DNA from: Phallusia mammillata
Lineage: Eukaryota > Chordata > Ascidiacea > Phlebobranchia > Ascidiidae
Assembly (NCBI GenBank): GCA_003260075.1
Contig: QLIY01000117.1
Coordinates: forward strand, 172,500 to 236,499
Direction of reading: 5' to 3'
DNA: 64,000 bases
The translations under genes and the position numbers were made by a program. Under the pieces are notes generated by a model that was given only the letters and a program-made list of their open reading frames with translations, searched no databases and was not told the DNA's origin. Positions 54,470 to 64,000 of this stretch are shown one piece after another. Numbering within the stretch: position 1 is the stretch's first letter; each line of letters begins with the position of its first letter.

Positions 54470-54507
54470 CCACATGTGGCCCGCGGGCCGCAGGTTGCCC
54501 ACCCCTG
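54151..54507. mobile_element. hAT-like MITE, CAGGGGTGGGCAACC family, perfect 8-bp TSD, poly-C interrupted
   Basis: Ends CAGGGGTGGGCAACCTTTG and CAGGTTGCCCACCCCTG. GTTTAGAC is directly repeated (54143-54150, 54508-54515). Poly-C of 77 (54391-54467) replaces the interior that follows CAGTACATTTG in the sister copy at 48120-48190. Confidence 0.88.
54391..54467. other. Poly-C run (77), likely filler
   Basis: Pure C within a MITE whose sister copy has ordinary sequence (AAGTAATCCAAATGTC...) at the same place. Confidence 0.85.
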
Positions 54508-54642
54508 GTTTAGACCATTAAAGTTTTTAATTTATGAATCAACTTTCACATCTGGTATGTGAACCCGCATCCTCTCGATATTGCTTGCATGAATTTAATT
54601 GGCGAAAAACCCACCAACAAAGGCCTACATGTTGACCTGCAG

Positions 54643-54815
54643 CACTCGACTACAGTGACGAGAAGTGCCAGCATCGGAGCTGAGGGAGGTTGCATTCACA
54701 GCAGTGGTTGTTCCGTCAACATTCCTCCTGGAGCGTTGGACCACGATGTGGAAAATAACGCAAATTTATGTGACTTTTAGCATCACCTGTCAGGCTAAAA
54801 TATACGAAAAATAAA
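54643..54815 (+). pseudogene. ZU5-domain exon with one-base frameshift
   Basis: After a possible acceptor (CTGCAG, 54637-54642) the frame reads HSTTVTRSASIGAEGG...SSGCSVNIPPGALDHDVE, the start of a ZU5 domain (GG-x-L/I ... IPPGAL signature). At GTGGAAAATAACG the frame breaks; dropping one A continues ITQIYVTFSITC..., typical of the following ZU5 strands, to a TAA just before an AATAAA (54810-54815). ZU5 domains occur in PIDD, UNC5, ankyrins and the FIIND of NLRP1. It could be the last exon of the LRR gene, a separate gene fragment, or intact with a sequencing error in the A run. Confidence 0.5.
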
Positions 54816-57141
54816 AGTTTATCTGGTTTCTTGTACATTTATTTGTCCACATGCATTCGGTATTATGTCCCGCATATGATAAGTAAGCCAGTATGTAAAG
54901 TTGCAGATCGGAGCCAGGCTTTTTGGGCTTCATTCGTATTAGTATTTTTGAATAATAAACTAGCTAAGTAACCAGTTGCTAGACGTGATCTGACGTCAAA
55001 CAGCACTAAAATGCAATCAAGCCCGGGAAAATCACAAGATTTGTTCCAGAGAAACTGTTTTTAAGCGAATTCGTAAAAGGGGTTTATAGTAGTGATGTAC
55101 CGAATCGGCGAAATTTCGATTCGGCCGAAACCGAATATTCGGTACATCTCTAGTTTATAGTAACGCTACCAACCTAGCCCAAGTGTATAACAATTAAAAT
55201 TACATGTTGCGGCCGCTTTATTGTCGGAGTGTTGAACTGTTAAAGCAGGATTCGTCGTTGTTTTACAAAACATCGATGCCTTGGGGTCCATCGCAAATAA
55301 AGGGTATGTTTTACTGCATTTTCAAGGACACTGGATATTTGACTCTGAGAAACACTCAAAAATGCGTCTCAGACTCCTTATAAAATCTTCGACTCCCTAC
55401 GACTTTTACTCTGCAACACTTTCTTGAATTCCTCGGCGAAAGCCCAAATCCACATAAAGTTTCAAATAAAAAAAAATACAACAAAACTTTGTTTCAGGAA
55501 CGATGAGGAATGTTTTGGACCAAAACTGACCAGCAAAAACATAAAAATCACAGATGACGAGTTTGGCTTCGAGCAAAAATATCCGGGTTGTTGGAAAGCA
55601 AAAGCGCAAAAGCGGAATTGCGGAAAAAGAAAAGACGGATCAGGAAATGCACTTATCCTCACAACGTTTCATTCGAGATTTTTTCTTCGTTCCTCAACCA
55701 CACAAAAGCAACTTGCCAGTTCTAAGCTCAAGAATATTCTTAGTACATGGAGGACGACATTAAACTACAGTGCACCAAGCGTATTACGCTTTCAATTAGA
55801 TTAGACATACAACGAATATTCGGTTTGCCGAATCGGTCATATTTACAAATTCTGTTTCGGCCGAAAGCGAATCTTATACGAACACAAATTAAAAGCGTAA
55901 AACGAGTCCTTTTGCTTCATAAGGCACTATACACAATCTTTCAAACTGCGCCATAACTCGCGTCTACTTTTGTGATATTTTAAGCATGTTCTTTTTTCCC
56001 ACTCCAGACAAAAAGTCAGAAATCGGTTGGAGGCTGGCAATCTTAAACACCGCATAACTAGAATGATAATAAAACGCAACTATACTGTTGTGTAGCACCA
56101 CTGTTTGCCTGGTAGAAAAAAATTATGTTTTCATGTCAAACGCGTAACGTACAAAAATGATTCGGTTGGTTCCCCTCAACTGTTGAATATTCCGTTTCGA
56201 CCCACCTAATTCAGTGCATCTCCACTTTCAATGGGCCTGGCTTACTGTGATTTATATACGAGTGTACCGTGATCGCTGGTCTGCATAGACTTCCGGGCTA
56301 ATCCCAGTTATGAATTTGTTATGTTCTCCATCACATTAAACTAAATTATTATTTTGGTATTTTTATCCCTATATTCTCACAGTGTTTTGAACGAATCGTA
56401 AATATTTTATCAATGTGTTACTCTGCCGTTTTGTCCGAATAATAAACATAAAAAACTACATCAAAACCATTCTTAGTTTCGAACAATCATTTCCCGGCGC
56501 AGACCTTTTACCCAGATTCACAAACTGTCCAGATCACGTGTTGCAGCGCAATGCTCTATTGGTTGGTTCAATTTTGACAATTGCCGCCACAAAATGCGTT
56601 GAATTGTGCAAAGTCGCTTATCACATCAAGTTATGTAGATGATCAGGCACTCACAGTATCATGAAACAATACAGCAACCGCGGTCATTGTGGTCAAAATG
56701 ACTAAAATCGTTTTCAGAAAACGTCCGAATAACGATAACCAACTTGCAAGTGACGTCTTAATCCTTTTTTCCTATTCTGCTTAAAAATATATTTTCATAA
56801 AAAGGAAAAAAATTGAAATACTTGAGATTCTTTTAAAGTTTTTTCCCCCTCTTAAAAGGCAGTTTCTGCTTTTAGGGGATTTTCCCAAAGGTTGAAAGGT
56901 CATATATGACGTCACTAAGGGCATGAAACGCGCGATTGAAAGTTGAAGGGATTAGAAACAGCAAAAACGCACAATGATAACAATAAGAAACAATGAACAA
57001 GCTCTGAAATGTCTGAGGCGATTATGACGTCACTGGGCGCTCTCTCCTTCTTCTCTCACTCTCCTCCTCGCTTTCTCTTTCCTTCTCCCTCCCGGTTCAA
57101 AGAGCAGCAACCTCCGCGTGGTTGGTGGCAACGATGGATGC
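54816..57141. other. Intergenic, MITE-rich, no gene seen
   Basis: The stretch holds the short MITE at 55090-55152 and a degraded GATGTACCGAAT-type element at about 55806-56222, whose interior shares TTCGGTTTGCCGAAT and GTGTAGC-CACTGTTTGCCTGG blocks with 220-715. No supported exon. A CT-rich stretch lies at 57040-57090. Confidence 0.45.
55090..55152. mobile_element. 63-bp hAT-like micro-MITE, perfect 8-bp TSD
   Basis: TAGTGATGTACCGAATCGG at the left and ATTCGGTACATCTCTA at the right, almost entirely palindromic. GTTTATAG is directly repeated on both sides (55082-55089, 55153-55160). Confidence 0.88.
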
Positions 57142-60100
57142 TCAGACGGATGTTGCACCGGATGATTCCTCCTCTTCCGGTTTCTCAGGTGATCTTTCCG
57201 TCTCACTATCCTCTAATATCGACATCATCGGTCGGGTTGGAGTCTGACTGCGAATGTTGTGTCTGGAAACAAAAGTAATTCGGGTTAGATTCTTCAACGT
57301 TAGAAACATAGTCAGTGCAAACGGTGTCAAGGCTACAAGATGAATTAGGTATTTACAACTCTTTTCTACATTTTACAGTTTAACTTGTATTCCATTCTTT
57401 ATCGCTGTTTGTTGTTTTTAGTTTTTAGATACTGTTGATGCCTATTACTTAAGTGAAATATATAAATCTTAGAAAAAACGATAGATGACTTGTCAAAGTT
57501 TTCAGTATGTTATTATATGCGACTGTTGCATCCATCTCTCGTACCGAGTCTCTGGTGACTCGTAATTGCATAAAATACTACACACTGTTTATACTAGAAA
57601 GTTTTTTTCTTGCCCGGCTCTTTAGCTGCATGATGCGTCGGTTTCGGTTGTTAAAAAATTAGATTCAACCAAAATTTCAATAAAATTGATGCTAGTTACA
57701 AAGACCGCAGAATAAGACAATTTACTCCACAACATTTGAAGGCAAATATTAATTTTGAGGTAAATCAAATACAACCTCTCACGGGCGTGTTAAGTTCACG
57801 ACAACGTGTCAGTCTGATAATTACCTTCCTCTCATTGATATTGGCGGGTGTTTCTTGTTACTAGGGAAACCGGCAAATGATTTCCTCGCATCAGGACTGT
57901 ATCGGTTGGTTTTCCTGCCAGGTCGACCTGAATTCATCGCTGCCCTCAAATCTCCGGCGGATGGGATCCGACTTCTGCCTCCGTCTGTGGGAAAAATTAT
58001 GATTGGGTGAGCGACGATTATTTGCTAACAGTGTGTAGTATATTATAAATCACGAGTCACCAGAGACTCGGTACGACAGATGGATGCAACAGTCGCATAT
58101 AATAACATACTGAAAACTTTGACAAGTCATCTATCGTTTTTTCTAAGATTTATATATTTCACTTAAGTAATAGGCATCAACAGTATCTAAAAACTAAAAA
58201 CAACAAACAATGAGCACAAAACTCGTACAACAATATTTTTCCTTTCTAACTTTAGCTTGTACTAAAACGCCATACCCAAAAAAGAGCTGAATGAAGATTT
58301 GTTTTAAAAACTTTAATTTAAGTAAGACCGTTTTGGGGCAAAATATATCAGCAAAATGAAGCTCTATTGTTTTCTTGCACAGCCACATTTCGTCATCAAG
58401 CTCTAAAACACGAGATATATTACAAGTTCTTTAAAACAACGAGCATTTTTGTCAAGCATCACACCAGTTAAAACGATAACTTAGTTAAAGTTTTACAATC
58501 GCGGCTAATTTTAAAACTTCGCAACATTTTTGATTTTTTTATTATTTGCTTTCTGACAACAATCGCAAAGTCACACTAAATATTTTAGACCACACACTTA
58601 CCATTCATGGTGTCGAGCCCGTCACCGCCCTCACGTGGTGACCCGTTTGACCTTCCGTTCTGCAAACTGCTCCGTTGAAGTTTCTCCGCTGCTGTCATTT
58701 GGTTTCCCGAACCAGTTCTGAAATAAATTTACTTTGTCACAGATGTGAAGGAATAAAAACGAAATTAAATTAAAACCCTTCAAAGTTTAAAACCTCCATT
58801 ACATTTATTTCGTATTTGCGATACGGGGACAAAAACACTCCTTTTATTTTATTTTAGCAATATATTAATCTTTTACAAAACAATTTCTTTTTCTTTACTA
58901 ATAATCCGTTCACAACACGTTAAAAATCTTTTTTATTTCCATTTGTTCCATAAACTTTATTATTCAGCTGCTAAAGAATGTTGAACCTACTTTGAGAAAC
59001 TTTGTAGCAGAAGAGCTTTGAAATCATCCCTGGATGTTGTTGATGAAGAATGAACACGACGTCGTCGCTCCAAACTCGATGTGCTGAATCTGATGAACAA
59101 TCAGCGCTTACATAAAGTTTGGCGTCATTAACTAGCCCTTTTGTGTAAAAACTTGGGTTTTATCTTACCCTATGTGTAACTGTGCACAAATCAAGCGCAT
59201 ATATCATTTTATTCGTGTTATTGTGTCTTTTAGTTTGAACCGGTAATTAAAAATATAAAGTAGCCTGAAGTTTATGGTTGTGAAAACCGCTGACAGTTAC
59301 AAATCAACCAGGCGTTAATTTGAACTTATGTACATCTGCCATTCCAAGGTGAGCTTATATAAACGAGATCCACAAGTTTTTACCTGTTTTGGCGATTTCG
59401 TTCAAGTGTCGAAACTGGGCTTAAAGTTGGCGACTTGATTCCGTTTGAATCGGGGGAAGAGCTACGTAAAGTGCCTCGTAATCTGTACAGTAAAACAAAG
59501 TTAGAGTTGTATATTAATGCAAAAAACATTGAAAAATCGTTTAATGTTTTGAAACAGAAATAAAGGATTTAATTGAAATGTCCATGTGAAAAAAAATCTC
59601 TGGTTATCATTCACACTGTGTCGACAATGATTTATCTTGTGCCTTAATGGAAAGATTAAAACAAAACATAGCAATGTAAAAACATCAAAAACCCTATTTC
59701 AAGCTTTTCTAACCTCTGCAGCGATGAACGAAGATCGTTTTTCGGCGTTGAAGTGATCGAGGAATCCAAACTATCTGCCGTCCAATTGTGCGAATCCGTA
59801 TCATTTTCAGACTGTACAACCGGACTGGTTGGTTCTATTCTATCGAACCGGTTCTCCTCGAATACATCTGGTGTTTTAACCGGTTCTGTGGGAATTTCAT
59901 GCTCTACTAGCGGGGTTTTTATCCCGTTTTCGTTGGTTTCAGGGATGGCTTTGTTAGAGGTCGGCTCCTCGGTCGGTTTGACACTTGAGGCGCTGTTGTT
60001 TGCGTTTTTATTCTGACCAACTCTCGCTAAACTCTTCACTAACTCGTCTTCAACCTTCGATATATCGCTTCCATTTATTCCAGAAGCGGATTGCGCTGCA

Positions 60101-62252
60101 TGTTTTGCATCGTCGCCTTCCATAGCGGGTTTGTCCGTCACTGGAGGAGGTGAAGTCGCTGGCGATGCGCCTGTGAAAAAAGCTGCCCGGTCTGCCGCGA
60201 TGCGCTCGCTCAGTCGTTTGTTTTTCACACCGGAGCGTTGAAGGTCATCGGTCTGCTGCTCAAGGTCAGCCATGTTTACCTTCCCGCCCGCTGTGCTCGC
60301 TGCAGGGGACTTGTGAAATTGCGGCTTCGGTTTGATGCTCGGCCTCAAGTTTTTCGGTTTAACCGGGGTTGGAGGCTTCGATGTTGGGCTGCGGGGTGAA
60401 AGTGGGGTTGGGGAGGTCAATTGGACCGTAGGGGACACTGGGGCTTTAAATTGAGGTGTTGGGGACACTGGGACGGGTCTGGTTGAAACTGAGAGTGATA
60501 ATTTAACCGGGGACACCGGGGCTCTTGTAGGGGACCGAGGGGCATTTCCCGAGGCTGTTCTGTTAGCAAATTCCTGCACAGAAGACACAGGGACAGTTTC
60601 GTGTCTATTGTGTGGTTCGGAAACCGTTGTTGGTGTGTTTGGCGATTTCAGTGGTTCGGAAAAAGTAACTGGTGATTTGGGTGGTTGGGAAACGGTTACT
60701 GGCGATCTTGGGGGTCCAAGAACAGTAACTGGTGATTTTGGCGGTTGAAAAATGGTTACTGGTGATTTGGGTGGTTGGGAAACACTGCTCTTATATGTTG
60801 GGCTCGGGCTGGTCACGTGGCTGGTAACTGATTCGCCTGCGTCACAGACACCATTTGTCGTTGGTGTTTCAACCAGTTTCGAACCATCTTGATCTGGTTC
60901 GCTGGTTCGCATCTGGTCCAAGTTGGTCGATTTGCTGGAAAGCTTTCGGGATGGTTTCCTAGCAACGGGTGGTTTATTGGTTGGTTGGTTTTTCACAACA
61001 TGGTTCTGTGTAGCGAGTGGAGATAGTGGACTGCGGCTTCGTTCTCGCATTGATTGTGGTCTTTTGCCAAAATCAGATGGTGAATTTGAGCGAGATCTCG
61101 GTTGGTGGACGGAAAGGGTCCGCTCTGGTTTCTGGCTGGTTGCTAATGGCGATGGTTTTTGGTTTTCCTGCATTGGCGACTTGTGATTAGATGGTTTGTG
61201 CTGTGGTTCTGGTCGCGGCGAAATTGAACCATTATGAATCTGGTAACTTGTATTGGTTGGTGCTCTGGTAGTTTGGTCCGCTGGTTGGTTGTTTTCGGTG
61301 GTGTATGGTCCGAATGGTAGAACGCTCACTGGAGAAGTTTGTCCTGAGCTTTCAACTTCTTCAGTGGGAGATCTCCTTACAGGTGCAGAATCTGGAACAT
61401 CCCCGTGTAAAGCTTTCTTCGTCAAAGTGTTGAGCGGCTCCATGTAGGCTAGGATCTCCTTGGCGTCCATCCGCGGGGATCGCAGACTCGAATCGCGGCG
61501 TGGAGGCGGAGGTTTGCTTGACGTCCGTCTCGGTTTTACGGGTGACGTGCTTTCACTCCGTCTCGACAATTTTCGCTTCAATTCCGTCTGAAGGTCACTC
61601 GGTGACGTCACAATATCTGGGGATTTCCCACCGAAGTCGTCGCCGAAAAATCGTTTATCGTCAAGTTGCTTGGGTGTGGACGATTGCACGGAGTGGACAT
61701 TGTAAATGTGGGGGGTGCGCAGATGGTTGGGGGCGACCCCAGGGGTGAACACATCAGGAGTCTGTGGGGCCGCATAGTGGGGTCGAGCTGGGGCGGTTTG
61801 ACGTCTCTGTAACCCACTGTCCTCATGCATAGATGTGAAGTATCCGTCCTGATCCTGCGAGAAGATAGATCCATCCAAACTCGACTCGTCCCGTATTAAA
61901 CCATCCTTGCCACGTCTGTTGCCCAACACGAGCAAATCCATGGGGGAGCGGGCGCGTTTAATCTCGTGTTGTTTCTCAACATAATCCGGGTTCATAAATC
62001 CGTAAGCCCCAGCCGGAGTCGCGAATGTCAATCTATGCGGAGTCCCCATCTCAGAACGGGGTACAAAGTTCGAGTTATCCGGAGTAGATGTCCTCCCTGC
62101 GGAGTTATTGTACCCGCTCACGTGACTGAGTGAGAGTAGCGAGGATCCGGGCGAGTTCTCGAAGGTGCTGAGTCGAGAGTTTAGTGAAGAGGTGGAAGCA
62201 GACATCGGAGGAGCTGGCTCGTGGTTGCGACTCAGGGAGTTGTAAGGAGCGT

Positions 62253-62296
<44 letters not shown>

Positions 62297-63696
62297 CTGC
62301 CGGGAAATACGAAAAGTTAAAAACAAGAAACAACATTTGTATATAAACGGGTGTAACTGATATATAAGCTATTGCTGCCAGGCATAACATCAAGTTTACA
62401 GAGCTCTTCTGGCAAATGTAATTTTATTCCGACGTTTCAACGTCATATACTCGCCTATTTACCCTGATGAAGACGACCTGTAAAGGACGTCGAAACGTCG
62501 GAAGGGGGGGGGGCTACATTTGCCAGAAGAGGGTGTAACTGATGTGGCCCTTCATTTTACCGATAATGGAATGAGCATTTGCCAAAACGTTTGAATAATA
62601 AAGCATGTCGCTTATTACGTCTATTTGGGCCGTTATTTTTACCATTAAACTTATGGAATGACCCGTGTATGGTATTCTAATCGTGTCAAATTCACCACTT
62701 ACTAAAAACTTCTGCCATCAAAAAGTAAACTTTACGATTGCAACCCACAGATTTCACCACTTTTGAGTTTCTACATTTCTAACTTTAACTTTTTGTCACC
62801 TGTTGCAGAGCGTTCGTTACATTCTGATGTTGAAGCAATATTTCTGACGTCGTAGAATGACGTGCGCTTTCCGTTCCGCTCCAGAAACCCGAAGAAATCC
62901 GGTCGTCGCCCTGGAAACGAGAACAATTAAAACTTTACTGCAACTGAACAGCGCCACTTTGTGTGTTAAATGTACAGTAAATGTAAGGGGACTAGAGTAA
63001 AGTTTGAATGGTGGTTTGAAAAAAGCAAAAGTGTCCGGCTTAAAATATATTAGTTTGAATAAATAAGTAAATTTCGTTGAACTTGGGTTTTTAACAATTT
63101 AACTGTTTGGAATCGCACATGTTGCACGCCAGCCCCTTAGTCCAACCAGCCTGGTACAGTTGACATTAAACATTTCACCACAAGTGACAAAGTGACAGCT
63201 GAATTCTGCGGGTTAAGTGGCGTGAAACTTACCATTGCATTTTTGTCCCTCATAAAATTCCCGCCTTTTGCCGGTTGAGCTGACTTCTCTGTCACGTGAT
63301 TAAAATGGCGGACGCCCATTGGCTTATCCTCAGACTGTAGAAATAAATAGCAAGGTCACATTTCTATGCAAAGATAAAAAAACGATCGCCATCTGTCTGA
63401 TTGTGTAAAAAAATATTTTAATTTGACGCAACAATTCGTTGTTATTTTCTGCATCTTTATATGCGGTGAGATTCGAACCCAGAACAAAAGATTACCACAA
63501 GTGGGACTTTTCAATTTCGATGTTCATTTAAAACTCTCATATAAATTCACCCGTTAATTTTAACCGTAAGTTGGATTTAAGTGTTGCGTTTTACCTCACT
63601 CGTTGTGAGTAAATCCTCCCGAACTTCGTAATTTTCCAGATCGTCGATATTTGGCAAAGACACGTGCGCTCCTCGCCGCGGGATGTCGCACTTGTT
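57142..63696 (-). CDS. NHS / GUK-holder-like scaffold protein (5' end outside window)
   Basis: Minus-strand exons: 63696-63595, 63334-63233, 62910-62800, 62296-59714, 59482-59384, 59089-58991, 58717-58602, 57984-57825, 57262-57142 (stop). All junctions are GT-AG and keep phase. The 2.6-kb exon encodes about 860 residues rich in Ser, Pro and Arg-Ser-Pro ([12 protein letters not shown]..., [49 protein letters not shown]). The GYFTSMHxDSGL element, the later DDFKALLLQ and the overall disordered SP-rich layout recall Nance-Horan syndrome proteins and Drosophila GUK-holder, which regulate actin through an N-terminal WAVE-homology domain; that domain would lie upstream of the window. A proline repeat (PPKSPVTV, five copies) sits at about 60640-60790. 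The C-terminus ends [11 protein letters not shown]. The 5' end of the large exon is masked by a 44-G run. The family call is from memory of short motifs and is moderate. Confidence 0.7.
57406..57563 (+). repeat. Inverted repeat, left arm (158 bp)
   Basis: Reverse complement of 58052-58209 with one visible mismatch. Weaker similarity extends inward (TACTACACACTGTT). It lies in the last intron of the NHS-like gene. Confidence 0.9.
58052..58209 (-). repeat. Inverted repeat, right arm (158 bp)
   Basis: Pairs with 57406-57563. The penultimate coding exon of the NHS-like gene (57984-57825) lies in the 488-base spacer, so the arms sit in the two introns that flank it. Confidence 0.9.
60640..60795 (-). 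repeat. Coding minisatellite, PPKSPVT repeat
   Basis: Five units of about 30 bases encode [13 protein letters not shown] peptides with small changes ([29 protein letters not shown]). Each has an SP site, a possible proline-directed kinase target. Confidence 0.7.
62253..62296. other. Poly-G run (44) at the acceptor of the large NHS-like exon
   Basis: Directly after the CAG acceptor (on the minus strand) the exon begins with 44 C. A native short proline run is possible, but the length gives the wrong phase if the exon joins the phase-0 upstream exon. Confidence 0.65.
62380..62535. repeat. Foldback element with hammerhead-like core
   Basis: Left arm AGAGCTCTTCTGGCAAATG ... TTTTATTCCGACG; right arm TTTACCCTGATGAAGACG ... 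GTCGAAACGTCGG ... CATTTGCCAGAAGAG. The plus-strand core at 62464-62496 is complete (CTGATGA, hairpin, GAAAC). Confidence 0.55.
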
Positions 63697-63867
63697 CTGC
63701 AAAACAACACACTATTAAGATCCACCAGGCGGCGCTGTAACCACTTGCAAACATGTTTAAATGTGAACGAGCGTTTTAGTTAGATTTTAGTTTTAGTTAA
63801 GAAATATTCGCTTTTCTTTTTGTGTTACTGGGATTGATAACGAATTACGGATGTTCATGACAATATA

Positions 63868-63985
63868 TTTGATGTTTTCCGGAAATTCTCCTGTCGTGGG
63901 TTCGAATCCCACCGCAGTTTTCTAGCCTACACCTTGCCATATAGGAATAACGCGTTTAAGCCTGGCGTGCTGTGATTTAGATATA
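63868..63985 (+). mobile_element. tRNA-derived SINE, 5'-truncated
   Basis: B box GGGTTCGAATCCCACCG, TTTTCTAGCCTACACCTTGCC and the tail AAGCCTGGCGTGCTGTGATT. The A-box half is missing. It lies in an intron of the NHS-like gene. Confidence 0.6.
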
Positions 63986-64000
63986 TGTATATTTTTTATG

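Noticed and set aside
61608..61874. ORFs overlapping the NHS-like exon in other frames
   Set aside because: Shadows of a long, Ser/Pro-rich coding exon; the 849-codon frame is the only one that splices correctly.

Overview
The window looks like nuclear DNA from a tunicate, most likely a Ciona-type ascidian. It is AT-rich, with small exons, short introns with ordinary GT-AG ends, chordate gene families and dense small transposons. The species is an inference; no sequence search was possible.

Layout. 1-137 (+) is the last exon of an unrecognised gene. 808-4627 (+) encodes an LGR-like seven-helix receptor with about a dozen LDL-receptor class A modules, broken by an N, two poly-C runs and two frameshifts. 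6880-17566 (+) is a complete CCDC146 gene of 21 coding exons (953 residues), a cilium/centriole coiled-coil protein. 47171-19071 (-) is a complete cation-independent mannose-6-phosphate receptor (IGF2R): 46 coding exons, about 2,500 residues, signal peptide, 15 CIMR repeats, one membrane helix and a DxxLL sorting tail. CCDC146 and IGF2R are tail to tail, 1.5 kb apart. 49265-53741 (+) is a 385-residue protein of ribonuclease-inhibitor-type leucine-rich repeats in seven exons. A ZU5-domain exon with a one-base frameshift follows at about 54.6 kb. 63696-57142 (-) is the middle and 3' part of a large serine/proline-rich protein resembling the NHS / GUK-holder family.

Between and inside the genes lie many small non-autonomous elements: several hAT-like MITE families, often with visible 8-bp target duplications, a mariner-like MITE, a tRNA-derived SINE, and a foldback element whose core resembles a hammerhead ribozyme (CTGATGA, hairpin, GAAAC). 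Eight pure C or G tracts of 44-291 bases occur. In two transposon copies they stand in place of sequence present in sister copies, and they break reading frames in at least two exons, so I read them as assembly or base-calling filler rather than biology.

The genes do not form an operon or pathway. CCDC146 is ciliary, IGF2R is lysosomal sorting, the NHS-like protein is probably cytoskeletal, and the LDLa receptor and LRR/ZU5 locus are of unknown role. The most unusual structures are the near-perfect 158-bp inverted repeat flanking one exon of the NHS-like gene, and the hammerhead-like foldback family.
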